A stretch of DNA of 64,000 bases from Shewanella sp. KT0246 (lineage in GTDB: Bacteria > Pseudomonadota > Gammaproteobacteria > Enterobacterales > Shewanellaceae): NCBI RefSeq assembly GCF_019654955.1, contig NZ_BPEV01000005.1:1-64000 (forward strand), read 5' to 3'. Shown here piece after piece: positions 19,164-27,865 of this stretch (position 1 is the first letter of the stretch; each line of letters opens with the position of its first letter). The notes below the pieces were generated by a model. It did not search any database, was not told where the DNA came from, and saw only the letters and a program-made list of their open reading frames with translations. Both the position numbers and the translations under genes were made by a program.

Positions 19164-19475
19164 ATGGAAATTGAAACTATCGCTAAGGCATTGAAAGAAC
19201 TCGGACATCCGACAAGACTAACCATTTATAATAAAGTGGTACGTGCGGGTTATCAGGGAGTAGCGGTCGGTGCTCTACAAGAAAGTTTAGCGATTCCTGG
19301 TTCAACGTTATCTCACCACATATCAAGTTTGGCTTCTGCTGGACTGATTTCCCAGCGTCGTGAAGGTCGCACCTTATACTGCGTGGCTGAGTTTGAACAA
19401 CTTGAATCTGTGATTAGTTTTTTACAGAATGAATGCTGCGCTGACGAGGAATGCACTCCAAAGGCGGCATCTTGA
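19164..19475 (+). CDS. ArsR-family winged-helix regulator with Cys-rich tail
   Basis: The 103-residue repressor-type protein has a winged helix: ALKELGHPTRLTIYNKVV at the N-terminus, recognition segment GSTLSHHISSLASAGLI, then wing RREGRTLYC. The tail has CCADEEC, which together with the wing Cys could bind a thiophilic metal or form disulfides. Family members release DNA on ligand binding or oxidation. It starts after AAAAAGGAATCGTC. The downstream AraC gene overlaps its 3' end. Confidence 0.92.
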   Translation: MEIETIAKALKELGHPTRLTIYNKVVRAGYQGVAVGALQESLAIPGSTLSHHISSLASAGLISQRREGRTLYCVAEFEQLESVISFLQNECCADEECTPKAAS

Positions 19476-20362
19476 ACGGCTGGATGATCCCACCAATTGA
19501 TAGCCTTGTTGCCCGTTATGTCGAATGCTATTGGTTTATTAACACCGTCAAAGATGACGATGGTATCGCTCACCCAAAGCTTAACCCTGATACTTGTGGA
19601 CATTTAATTCTCACGCCTAAATCTCAAGCTTATGACTATCAATCTGAGGCCTACTCCACTCAAGGAAAAGGCAGTCATTGGTTATTTCCTTATAATAAAA
19701 CCTACACTATGGATCATAGTGAACCGATGACCTTACTTGGAATTAAATTTCATACTGGTGCACTGTACTCATTAAATCTTGAGCCCAATACTGTTGAGGT
19801 AAACCGTATTGCTCAAGTTGATGTGGAGCAACTATTCCTGCAATTTCCGCCAAAGCCAGATAGCAATTTAGCAGCTCAATTAAACGTATCTTTAGACTCA
19901 TATTTAGAATCATCTTTAGCATCATTGCTACAAGTAGGCCAACAGGATCAAACGGCCTGCGCAGAACTGCTAGACCAATTACTGCTGCCTTGGGTGAGCA
20001 CCGCAAAAGATGATAAACACAGTGAATTAGTCAGAAAAGCCATTGCGCTACCACCTGAAGTGGTCATTTCGCAAATGGGACAGCAGTTACATTGCTCCCA
20101 GCGAACCTTAGAGCGCAGCTTTTTACGTGTAACAGGGATGACATTAAAACAATGTCAGTCAATCAATAAGCTCGATAATCTACTGACGCATTTATCAAAA
20201 CATGAAAATAATGATATTAATTGGAGCGATATTGCGCAGCAATTTGGTTTTAGCGATCAACCGCATTTAATCCGCTATTTGAAAAATGCCATTGGCAATA
20301 CCCCTAGAGAGTACGCCAAATCAAGAGAGTTCGTGATTGATATATATGGCAATTTTGAGTAA
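19451..20362 (+). CDS. AraC-family regulator with N-terminal DUF6597-like domain
   Basis: The 303-residue protein has an N-terminal sensor-like domain (PPIDSLVARYVECYWFI..., LGIKFHTGALYSL) and a C-terminal AraC double helix-turn-helix (CSQRTLERSFLRVTGMTLKQ; IAQQFGFSDQPHLIRYLKNAIGNTPREY). It overlaps arsR by 25 bases from the ATG. An alternative TTG at 19472, with AAAGG eight bases upstream, overlaps the arsR stop as TTGA. Either way translation is likely coupled. Its target is unknown; co-transcription suggests it responds in the same circuit. Confidence 0.88.
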   Translation: MHSKGGILNGWMIPPIDSLVARYVECYWFINTVKDDDGIAHPKLNPDTCGHLILTPKSQAYDYQSEAYSTQGKGSHWLFPYNKTYTMDHSEPMTLLGIKFHTGALYSLNLEPNTVEVNRIAQVDVEQLFLQFPPKPDSNLAAQLNVSLDSYLESSLASLLQVGQQDQTACAELLDQLLLPWVSTAKDDKHSELVRKAIALPPEVVISQMGQQLHCSQRTLERSFLRVTGMTLKQCQSINKLDNLLTHLSKHENNDINWSDIAQQFGFSDQPHLIRYLKNAIGNTPREYAKSREFVIDIYGNFE

Positions 20363-20377
20363 CTCGTTGCCATCAGT

Positions 20378-20917
20378 TTAGTCTTCGCGTACTCGAATAA
20401 AGCTATTTGTCACTAAACAACCTAGATGCTGTTGACTGCTGATATGTTTGAATTTTAACGGCGCAGCCAACTCACCAAACAAAGAAATACCGCCGCCGAG
20501 TAAAGTCGGAATGGTAGTAATGTTCAGCTCATCAATCATATCTTGCTTTAAAAAGTTTTGAATCGTCGCACCGCCATCGATATACAGTTCGTTAAACCCT
20601 TTTTGATTAAGCTCATTCACTACTTGTTCAAGTTCACCGTTAACAATAAACACCTTATCCGCCACTTCAGGGGCAACTGTTGTCAGGGTATTGCTAAGTA
20701 CAAATACAGGTTTGTGATAAGGCCAGTCACAGTCAAAACTCATCACCTTTTCATAGGTATTACGGCCCATAACCAATGCATCGATTCGACTCATAAAAAC
20801 ACTGTACCCCATATCTGAACCTTCTGGGTTTGGCATATCGTGAAGCCAATCAATATTATTGTTTTTGTCAGCGATATAGCCATCAAGGCTAGTAGCAATG
20901 AACACAATATTACTCAT
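20378..20917 (-). CDS. Dihydrofolate reductase / RibD C-terminal family protein
   Basis: The 179-residue protein has the DHFR-like fold: ATSLDGYIADKNNNIDWL near the N-terminus, DALVMGRNTYEKV, and ELYIDGGATIQNFL with the NADPH-binding glycines. It is a reductase-like enzyme of unknown substrate (YyaP/YwjB type) and not a true FolA by motif. It is convergent with the AraC gene, with a 15-base gap. The ribosome site AAAGG precedes the ATG. Confidence 0.88.
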   Translation of the reverse strand: MSNIVFIATSLDGYIADKNNNIDWLHDMPNPEGSDMGYSVFMSRIDALVMGRNTYEKVMSFDCDWPYHKPVFVLSNTLTTVAPEVADKVFIVNGELEQVVNELNQKGFNELYIDGGATIQNFLKQDMIDELNITTIPTLLGGGISLFGELAAPLKFKHISSQQHLGCLVTNSFIRVRED

Positions 20918-21026
20918 AAGATTAATGCCTTTTAGTGTTTATTTGAGATAGAAAGCCAAGATTTTAGTTTAACAGCTTAGGTAAAAAGTGGGAGTTAATT
21001 TGAATCATGACCTGTTAACTGGGCAT

Positions 21027-21054
21027 AAAAAAGCCCACTGAACTCAGCGGGCTT
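21027..21054 (-). terminator. Intrinsic terminator downstream of hutZ
   Basis: On the minus strand the stem AAGCCCGCTGA / TCAGTGGGCTT (one wobble) ends in TTTTTT. It lies 46 bases after the hutZ stop. Confidence 0.8.
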
Positions 21055-21100
21055 ATAACTATTTAGCTTTAGACAATGGGGTTAACTTTTCACTAAATAG

Positions 21101-21643
21101 TTACGCTTCGACTGCCACTTGCTTAGGGGTACCGTGGTGGCCATCGCGCTTCCAATCTACATCTAACAACTCAGCACCAGATAAGCTAAATGCTTGTCCG
21201 AAGCCTTTAACATATAAGCCGTGATGTGGATTAAGTTTAAATAGATTGAAGTCTTTTAATGCTGCTAAGTTATCAATCATTTCACCAAAACGAGTCGATA
21301 ATGCCGCTACGCCTTTGGTAAATGTATCGGTATCTCTTGCAACTATTTCGGCTGTCGCATCAAAAGTTAATCGTTTACGGGCAAACACGCTTTTCGACTC
21401 AGACTCATCTTCAACTAACATAACAGATAGCTTGTCAGAGGCTTTTAAGTTGGTGCCATGGCGAGCCAGCTCACTCACTAGAATATAAAAGCCGTCATCA
21501 GCTAGAGCAAAAGGCGCGTAACTGGCATTAGGTATGCCGTCAGCATCTTGGGTAGCAAGCTGTAATGTTGAACGCTGGGCTTTAAATTCTTCAATTTCTG
21601 GGAGTAGCTTTTCTCGTAAACGTTGCTCTTTTTCTGTCGACAT
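21101..21643 (-). CDS. hutZ: HutZ/HugZ-family heme-utilization protein
   Basis: The 180-residue protein has the split-barrel (pyridoxamine-phosphate-oxidase-like) fold. N-terminal TLQLATQDADGIPNASYAPFA and the C-terminal FKLNPHHGLYVKGFGQAF heme-site region are typical of HutZ/HugZ. Family members bind or degrade heme to release iron. The start is ATG with GAGGA seven bases upstream; GTG one codon earlier is possible. It is second in the hutXZ pair, 69 bases after hutX. Confidence 0.92.
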   Translation of the reverse strand: MSTEKEQRLREKLLPEIEEFKAQRSTLQLATQDADGIPNASYAPFALADDGFYILVSELARHGTNLKASDKLSVMLVEDESESKSVFARKRLTFDATAEIVARDTDTFTKGVAALSTRFGEMIDNLAALKDFNLFKLNPHHGLYVKGFGQAFSLSGAELLDVDWKRDGHHGTPKQVAVEA

Positions 21644-21712
21644 CACGATTTCCTCTTTCTATATTTATTGAGCGCTCTATTTTATTAAGCGTTAGTTAGG
21701 TTGCTGCGGTCA

Positions 21713-22222
21713 TCAAGCCGCTGCGAGCACACTGTCTTTCAACGCTTGGAAGCGCTCAACTTGATCGCTTAGCAGCACGCGCTTTTTATCTCGACCTAAA
21801 TACACTTTAAAGACTACTTCACCTTGTGCACCGAAGAAGTTAATTGAGTGGCTTTCGGTCCCTCTAAACGGTTTACTGATCAAAGCAATAGCACTAATAT
21901 CATCTAATTTTAAATGACCATGTAGTCCTTCACCTTTGGTGATTAAGTTGTAATAACCATGGGCATATTTTCCTTTAGGAAACGAGCCTTTAAATTCAAA
22001 AATACTACCTGAAGCGGATACGATAGTGGTCATGTTGCCCCACTCAGGTAGCGACGCCAATAAGCTATCTTTTTCTGATAAAGGCAGTAATACCAACTGC
22101 TCGACTGGTAAGGCGTTAACCACTTCAAGTTCTGTGATTGCTAACTCAGCAGCAACTTGCCCTGGCATTGCTGCTGGGTTATCTGCTAAATACTGTTTAA
22201 TTTGTTCTACTGATACAGCCAT
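21713..22222 (-). CDS. hutX: HutX-family cytoplasmic heme carrier
   Basis: The 169-residue soluble protein belongs to the HutX/ChuX family. It passes heme to HutZ in Vibrio and related bacteria. The N-terminal helical segment (IKQYLADNPAAMPGQVAAELAIT) and the C-terminal beta domain with GSFPKGKYAHGYYNL are diagnostic. The ribosome site GGAGATATTCC is good. It lies downstream of the hutA terminator, so it may have its own promoter. Confidence 0.92.
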   Translation of the reverse strand: MAVSVEQIKQYLADNPAAMPGQVAAELAITELEVVNALPVEQLVLLPLSEKDSLLASLPEWGNMTTIVSASGSIFEFKGSFPKGKYAHGYYNLITKGEGLHGHLKLDDISAIALISKPFRGTESHSINFFGAQGEVVFKVYLGRDKKRVLLSDQVERFQALKDSVLAAA

Positions 22223-22286
22223 GGAATATCTCCAATTATTTATAAAGCCATGTCGCGGATGCTAATTTTTACAAAACCAGAATCTT

Positions 22287-22316
22287 GAAAAAGCCGCTCA
22301 AGCTTTAGTGCTTGAG
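22287..22316 (-). terminator. Intrinsic terminator of hutA
   Basis: On the minus strand, CTCAAGC-ACTAAA-GCTTGAG is followed by CGGCTTTTT. It lies about 80 bases beyond the hutA stop and before hutX. Confidence 0.75.
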
Positions 22317-22397
22317 AAGCTTATTTCAGTCAGCATTAAACGAATATTTCACTGCATAATGCTGACTTATGATTTATATCCGCTTGTGGATAAAGGA

Positions 22398-24434
22398 TTA
22401 AAATGAGTAACGCGCTGACAATTTGAAATTCCTGCCTTGTTCGTACAAGGTTTGCCACGCTTGGCGATATTCCTCATCACCGATATTTTCTACTGCAAAA
22501 TCAACACGTAGACCTTCAAAAGTTCCCATTGCAGGTTCCCAAGCTACATATACATCCCACAATTTGTATGAGTCATATTGCTCAAGGTTATCTGCTGGTA
22601 AATCGTCTTGCTCAGCAACGTAAGTGAAACGTGTACCAAACTTCATATCGCCTTCCATAATCGACTGCGATAAATCTATGCCCATTTTTTTAGCTGGAAT
22701 ATTTGATAAATACTCATCGGTATTCTTGTCTTTACCTTCGGTCTGACCGTAGTTAAATGTCACACGGGTTTGCTTGTAACGGTAACGAGTATTGAATTCA
22801 AAACCGGTTAATTTAGCTTCATCAACATTATCCCAAGAGGTCGTTTGCTCAAGTCCTGGAATGCCATAAAGCGGGTTAGACACCGATTGCTCAATGAAAT
22901 CGTCAACATCATTTCTGAACACGCTTAAGGTAATCGCTAACTCGTCGTCACCGGCTAAATCAGCAAAGCGCATATCTGCTTTTATCTCTTTGTTTTGAGC
23001 TTTTTCAGCTTCCAAATCTGGGTTGATTTCGAAGGTATTACACAGGCCATCAGGTAAGAAACCTGGGATTGAAGGAATACAGTAATGGGTACCAGTTGAA
23101 TACATTTCTTCCATGCTTGGAGCACGGAAAGCTTCGTCATATCGAGCACTTAAGGTTAACCAGTCAGTGGTGTTCCACACTAAGCCGACAGAAGGGGTAA
23201 AAGCGTTATCATCAGATGACAAACCTAAGTTATTACTCTCGTTTTCGAACGTGTCGTAACGTACACCAACGTCTAAAGCGACTGTTTCAGTTAACTTAAT
23301 GTCTGCTTTAGTAAATGCGCCCCAAACTGTGGTTTCACCATCAATATCTTCTGGTCGCTCACCCACTTGCCCATAATCGTCACGTACTGTGTTAATCGTG
23401 TCTTTATAACCGTCAACACCGTAAGTCAGCACAGTATTGCCGAAAGTTGAGCTGTTATTAATGCTAAAACCAATGGTTTCAAATTCAGTGCTATCGAATT
23501 GGTCTTTAGTGACACGGTCTTCGTCGTAATTGGTGCTGTTCCAATAAACGGTGGCGTTTAAATCCAATAATGGGTTATCAGTTGGATTTAAGCTGTAATC
23601 TAACGTCACGTTTTGATCTTCAGTATCACGTTGTACTAATGGGACTGAACTGCCGACATTAGTTGATGGGTTACTTGGCACTAACTCATCGGTATTTGAA
23701 AAACGTGCAGATAACTGTAAGCGTTGGTCATCAGTGGGTTCCCAACCAATTTTTGCTAAACCGCTCGTTGCTTCAGAAGCACTGTTTTCAAGGGTTTGGT
23801 CATTACCAATCTTGATATTATTGCTATCGTGGTAGCTACCACTTAATAACCAATCAATGTTGTCAGCTAAACCATATAATGTACCGCTGGTTTTAATCTT
23901 GTCGCCGTTCGTTTCAAAACCTTGCTTGATATAACCACCGAAGGTATCGCCTTCATCTAAGAAGTCTTGGGCAGATTTAGTGTTTTGTGCAACCACACCA
24001 CCAATAGCACCACTGCCCCATAAGCTACTTGCAGGGCCACGCACAACTTCGATTGAGCTTAGTAACTCAGGATCCATGAAGTAAGTGCCACGGTGACCTG
24101 AATTAGTATTTTGACGTGCACCATCAATGGTTTGTAATACTCGTTGACCACTTAAACCACGAATTTCAACACCCTGAGAAGAAGCTCGAGGACCATTTGT
24201 CACACTGACGTTAGCTTCGTTTTTCAGTGCATCTGCAACCGATGAAGGTTGTGACTCTTGCATTTTCTCTTCGCTGATCACTGTCACGCTTCGGCTAGTA
24301 TCAGATACTTTTTCACTGATACGCGTTGCTGTGACTAAAACTTCATCAAATTCGGTGACTGTTTTGCTTTCTTGTGCATATGCGGTTGTACTGAAAACCA
24401 TTGCCATTGCTACTACGAGTGGCTTCTTGGTCAT
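22398..24434 (-). CDS. hutA: HutA, TonB-dependent heme receptor
   Basis: The 678-residue outer-membrane receptor has a signal peptide (MTKKPLVVAMAMVFSTTAYAQ), a TonB box region (FDEVLVTATR), a plug domain (about 40-160, with RGLSGQRVLQTIDGARQ and VRGPASSLWGSGAIGG), and a beta-barrel ending in ARYSF. The heme-receptor class is supported by the adjacent hutXZ and tonB-exbBD-hutBCD genes. The ATG after GAGGATTTAATC is the start, 20 codons inside the longest open frame. A Fur box lies upstream, shared with tonB. Confidence 0.93.
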   Translation of the reverse strand: MTKKPLVVAMAMVFSTTAYAQESKTVTEFDEVLVTATRISEKVSDTSRSVTVISEEKMQESQPSSVADALKNEANVSVTNGPRASSQGVEIRGLSGQRVLQTIDGARQNTNSGHRGTYFMDPELLSSIEVVRGPASSLWGSGAIGGVVAQNTKSAQDFLDEGDTFGGYIKQGFETNGDKIKTSGTLYGLADNIDWLLSGSYHDSNNIKIGNDQTLENSASEATSGLAKIGWEPTDDQRLQLSARFSNTDELVPSNPSTNVGSSVPLVQRDTEDQNVTLDYSLNPTDNPLLDLNATVYWNSTNYDEDRVTKDQFDSTEFETIGFSINNSSTFGNTVLTYGVDGYKDTINTVRDDYGQVGERPEDIDGETTVWGAFTKADIKLTETVALDVGVRYDTFENESNNLGLSSDDNAFTPSVGLVWNTTDWLTLSARYDEAFRAPSMEEMYSTGTHYCIPSIPGFLPDGLCNTFEINPDLEAEKAQNKEIKADMRFADLAGDDELAITLSVFRNDVDDFIEQSVSNPLYGIPGLEQTTSWDNVDEAKLTGFEFNTRYRYKQTRVTFNYGQTEGKDKNTDEYLSNIPAKKMGIDLSQSIMEGDMKFGTRFTYVAEQDDLPADNLEQYDSYKLWDVYVAWEPAMGTFEGLRVDFAVENIGDEEYRQAWQTLYEQGRNFKLSARYSF

Positions 24435-24601
24435 GATTAAATCCTCAAAGTATAAATACAAAATTCGGCTTAGTTCGAGAGAAGTAATGACCACTTTGTG
24501 TTAGTGAAAAAGTTAATGAATCATGCTGAAAAACTAATCACAAAGTATTATTACTGCCTGACTAATTGCCGCACTTTACCTGAGAACAAAACATAGATCA
24601 A

Positions 24602-24620
24602 ATGAAAATCATTATCATTT
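24602..24620. promoter_or_regulatory. Fur box between hutA and tonB
   Basis: ATGAAAATCATTATCATTT closely matches the 19-bp Fur consensus, strongest in its right half (ATCATTATC). It lies in the divergent region and could repress both hutA and the tonB operon when iron is sufficient. The rest of the 355-base intergenic region is AT-rich with no gene seen. Confidence 0.8.
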
Positions 24621-24789
24621 GCGATCTCATTAGTATTAATGTACATTTAACTCAATACTAATAAGGAATGAATATAACCTGTTGTTATTAATAGATTTGT
24701 AAAGAATGTAAAGATTCTAAGCTAACTAATTACTTCAATTGGAATTGTTCAACCTTTAACCGCATTGATGTTGTAGAAGAATATTGCAG

Positions 24790-25581
24790 ATGACACCTAA
24801 ACGATATTTTGCTTTCGGATGTTTAACGATTTTAATCCAAGGAGGGGTACTGGCCTCTCAAAATAGCGAGCCAACTATTCAGTTATCTGAAGGTGCTGCA
24901 ATGGGATCAAATCAAGCTGTCAGCGTCATGATTGCAATGCAAGCCAGCGCACAGGCATCAAGTATTGAAAACACTGTGGCAGAAGTGAAACAACCGGAGC
25001 CAGTTGCTCAGCCTGAATCCATTGTTAAACCTGAAGTTCAGCCTAAACCAGAAATTAAAACCGATCCTAAAAAGCCAGCACCAGAAAAAGTCATTGCCAA
25101 AGTTGAGGAGGTTAAGCCTCCGGTAACTAAACCTGAAACAGTTAAACCTGAAACCCCTAAGACAGAAATAGTTGACACTAAAGTTGTTGAGCCAGAAACA
25201 ACTGAGCAGCCACCAGCAGAAGTAACAGAGTTTGCCAGCGCAGATGCCAGCGCAACTCACAATCAACAGCAAGTTGATGCTAAGCAAGGGATCACTCAAG
25301 AAACCGTTGCACTGCAACAACCGACGTTTTCAGCGCCACCATCTCAACCTAATTACCCTAGAAAAGCCCGTAAAAGAGGTTTTGAGGGCACCGCGACAGT
25401 GGAAGTCATGTTTAATCAAATTGGTGAGCAACTCTCGCTCACTTTAGTTAATAGTTCAGGTTATAGCTTACTTGATGCAGCAGCTATCGATGCCGTTGAA
25501 AAGTGGCAATTTGCCGCACCATCACCACAAACAGCTTTTGCTTACACAGTAAGAGTACCGGTGAAGTTTGCGCTAAATTAA
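24790..25581 (+). CDS. tonB: TonB-type energy-transducing protein
   Basis: The 263-residue protein has an N-terminal membrane anchor (about 5-23), a long periplasm-spanning Pro/Lys/Glu-rich region (about 60-150) and a TonB C-terminal domain (YPRKARKRGFEGTATV... LLDAAAIDAVEKWQF). It carries proton-motive energy from ExbBD to HutA. I start at ATG 24790 rather than the TTG two codons upstream. It heads the exbB-exbD-hutBCD operon. Confidence 0.93.
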   Translation: MTPKRYFAFGCLTILIQGGVLASQNSEPTIQLSEGAAMGSNQAVSVMIAMQASAQASSIENTVAEVKQPEPVAQPESIVKPEVQPKPEIKTDPKKPAPEKVIAKVEEVKPPVTKPETVKPETPKTEIVDTKVVEPETTEQPPAEVTEFASADASATHNQQQVDAKQGITQETVALQQPTFSAPPSQPNYPRKARKRGFEGTATVEVMFNQIGEQLSLTLVNSSGYSLLDAAAIDAVEKWQFAAPSPQTAFAYTVRVPVKFALN

Positions 25582-25601
25582 TCTGAAGATAGGAAACCAA
25601 C

Positions 25602-26375
25602 ATGTCTCAACCATTATATTTGCAACTGTCAGAGCAATTAGGCTACTTAACTTGGCCGTTATTTATTTGTGCATTCTTAGCCATTCTCATCATATTAGAG
25701 CGTGTAGCTTTAATGGCCAACGAGCTTTTAAAGCGAGATGCATGGCTCACTGAACTGAGAAAAAAAACTCGCAGTGCAACCCCTGAACAAAGACAACAAC
25801 TGCTGACCCAATTAAGTAAAGGCCGCACTATGTTAGCTAAGGGAACAGGCCTGTTGTTATCCCATGGCGATCATCCACGCGCTATGCGAGAAGAGATTTT
25901 AAATCTTTGGCTAATAAAGCAAAAAGAAAAGCTGCAATCAGGCTTAAAAGTCCTGCAGATTATCGGCGTAATTACTCCCCTACTTGGTCTATTAGGCACA
26001 GTATTAGGTTTGATTGAAATGTTCAGTCAGCTGGGTATTTCTGATGGTCCAGTAACACCATCACAACTCGCAACGGGTCTTGGACTTGCAATGAATACGA
26101 CTGCTGCGGGGTTAATTATTGCGGTACCAGCTATCACCATGTCTCACTTACTGAGTTTATGGGCTGAAAAGCGCTGCAATAAAATGGCTCATGCTTTAAA
26201 TCAGCTAAACCTATGGTTAGAAGGTTTTGATCAAGCATTAAACATTGGTTGTGAAGCGCCGTGCGGAGCCAATGCACCTTGCCTTAAAGCGGGTAAGAGC
26301 AACACCAATCAACAACAGTCTTCTACTGCCAATATGACTGCACCAATGAATGCAACGCTATCGGAGTCAAACTGA
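25602..26375 (+). CDS. exbB: ExbB, proton-channel subunit of the TonB system
   Basis: The 257-residue MotA/TolQ/ExbB-family membrane protein has three membrane segments: about 18-36; TPLLGLLGTVLGLIEMF at about 130-146; and NTTAAGLIIAVPAI at about 167-180. The C-terminus is a long polar Asn/Gln/Ala-rich tail. It overlaps exbD by one base (TGATG), implying coupled translation. Confidence 0.95.
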   Translation: MSQPLYLQLSEQLGYLTWPLFICAFLAILIILERVALMANELLKRDAWLTELRKKTRSATPEQRQQLLTQLSKGRTMLAKGTGLLLSHGDHPRAMREEILNLWLIKQKEKLQSGLKVLQIIGVITPLLGLLGTVLGLIEMFSQLGISDGPVTPSQLATGLGLAMNTTAAGLIIAVPAITMSHLLSLWAEKRCNKMAHALNQLNLWLEGFDQALNIGCEAPCGANAPCLKAGKSNTNQQQSSTANMTAPMNATLSESN

Positions 26376-26797
26376 TGATCAGCGCAGACCCTAGCGCCGG
26401 CTCTTCAGCTCAAGCAAGTGTCGGGATTGATTTAACCCCGCTCATCGACATTATTTTTATTGTGTTGGTGTTCTTGCTGCTGACCGCTAATACCCAGCTG
26501 CTGACATTACCTGTGGATGTTCCAACAGAAGCCGACTCTGAACTCGTGGGCTTGTCTCAGGAACAACATATTTCAATCAATATTCTGACTGAAGCGCCAC
26601 ACTGGGCATTAGACAGTCAACAATTTGAAGATTTTGATCAATTTGAAGCAGCCTTTATTCAAGCGTTCACTGAGACACCTGATATCAATGTTGTTGTCGC
26701 GGCAGATAAAAATGCACCTGTGCAGCCACTAATGACTGTGCTGGCATTACTACAACGACAGCAAATTACTAATACCCAAATTTTAATGGAGCCCTAA
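26375..26797 (+). CDS. exbD: ExbD, proton-channel subunit of the TonB system
   Basis: The 140-residue protein has one N-terminal membrane helix with the proton-carrying Asp in DLTPLIDIIFIVLVFLLL, then a periplasmic domain. It partners ExbB to energise TonB. The start overlaps the exbB stop. Confidence 0.95.
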   Translation: MISADPSAGSSAQASVGIDLTPLIDIIFIVLVFLLLTANTQLLTLPVDVPTEADSELVGLSQEQHISINILTEAPHWALDSQQFEDFDQFEAAFIQAFTETPDINVVVAADKNAPVQPLMTVLALLQRQQITNTQILMEP

Positions 26798-26810
26798 TAC
26801 TGCGGTCACT

Positions 26811-26851
26811 TATCTATTAAAGATATTTATCTATTGTATCTATTAAAGATA
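26811..26851. repeat. Duplicated 15-mer in the exbD-hutB gap
   Basis: TATCTATTAAAGATA occurs twice (26811-26825 and 26837-26851), 26 bases apart start to start. Each copy is a small inverted repeat (TATC...GATA). It could be an operator pair or paired hairpins in the message; I have no family match. Confidence 0.6.
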
Positions 26852-26914
26852 GTTGTCAGCGCTATTCATTAGGGATTACCCAACTCATTTTATTTATTCG
26901 GAGTTTAATAAATT

Positions 26915-27817
26915 ATGCTCAAGCTACAAAATTTCAAGCTTAACAATGTATCACTCACCAGCATGATGACAGCAACCATGCTACTTTCAGCAGCCTTGTT
27001 TAGCCAAATGGCAACAGCAGAAAATCGTGTAGTTAGTGCTGGCGCTGGTATCACAGAATTAGTCTTAGCTCTCGATGCTAGCGATGAATTAGTGGGTGTT
27101 GATTCAACTAGTCTGATCCCTGATGAGTTAGATGCGGTCGCTAAACTTGGCTATCACCGCATGTTATCTGCAGAAGGCATTTTAGCCCTTTCACCGAGCA
27201 TATTATTAGGTTCTGAAGCTATGGGACCCAAAAACACTTTAGACATATTATCTAATGCTAATGTTGAAGTGGTCACATTCCCAAGCGCGAATACCAAAGA
27301 TGAACTTGTCAATAATGTGGAGCAAATGGGTAAATTGCTCAACCGCGAATCACAAGCCAATGAGCTTAAGCAGAAACTCGATTTATCATTTAACCAGCTA
27401 GAAACTAAGCAACAAAAAATTAGTCAACACGGTGATGCACCGAAAGTGTTGTTCCTGCTACTTCAACAAGACAGACCTGCCCGCGTCGGCGGTAATAACA
27501 CAGCAGCAGACATTATTATCAATCTCGCTGGCGGCCAAAACATCGCTGGATTTGATGGTTACAAAAGTGTTTCTCAAGAAGGTATTTTAGCCTTACAGCC
27601 TGATGTGATTTTGATTTCAAACCGCAGCGAAGTTGACTCTACCGACCCAGTCAGCGAGTTACTGAAAGCAATGCCATTACTTGAGCACACACCAGCAGGC
27701 GAGCATAAACACATTAAGAGCTTGCCGTCTCAAGCATTAATCGGTGGCCTTGGTTTAAGTGCTGTTGCAGCTGCAGATGACTTAGCCAGCGACTTTATCA
27801 GTATCAAAAAGCTGTAG
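26915..27817 (+). CDS. hutB: HutB, periplasmic heme-binding protein
   Basis: The 300-residue cluster-A solute-binding protein has a signal peptide (about 1-36, ATAEN). The fold shows RVVSAGAGITELVLAL and VDSTSLIPDELDAVAKLGYHRMLSAEGILALSPS, with conserved Tyr-His near the heme site. It delivers heme to HutCD. It starts after CGGAGTTTAATAAATT. Confidence 0.93.
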   Translation: MLKLQNFKLNNVSLTSMMTATMLLSAALFSQMATAENRVVSAGAGITELVLALDASDELVGVDSTSLIPDELDAVAKLGYHRMLSAEGILALSPSILLGSEAMGPKNTLDILSNANVEVVTFPSANTKDELVNNVEQMGKLLNRESQANELKQKLDLSFNQLETKQQKISQHGDAPKVLFLLLQQDRPARVGGNNTAADIIINLAGGQNIAGFDGYKSVSQEGILALQPDVILISNRSEVDSTDPVSELLKAMPLLEHTPAGEHKHIKSLPSQALIGGLGLSAVAAADDLASDFISIKKL

Positions 27818-27865
27818 TGATATAGGTCTTTTTTACAGAATTAATCAGTCTTACTAGGACGCATT

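Noticed and set aside
24958..25320. 120-codon minus-strand frame opposite tonB
   Set aside because: A shadow of the repetitive Pro/Lys/Glu codons in the TonB spacer; Phe/Leu/Asn-rich and lacking a ribosome site.
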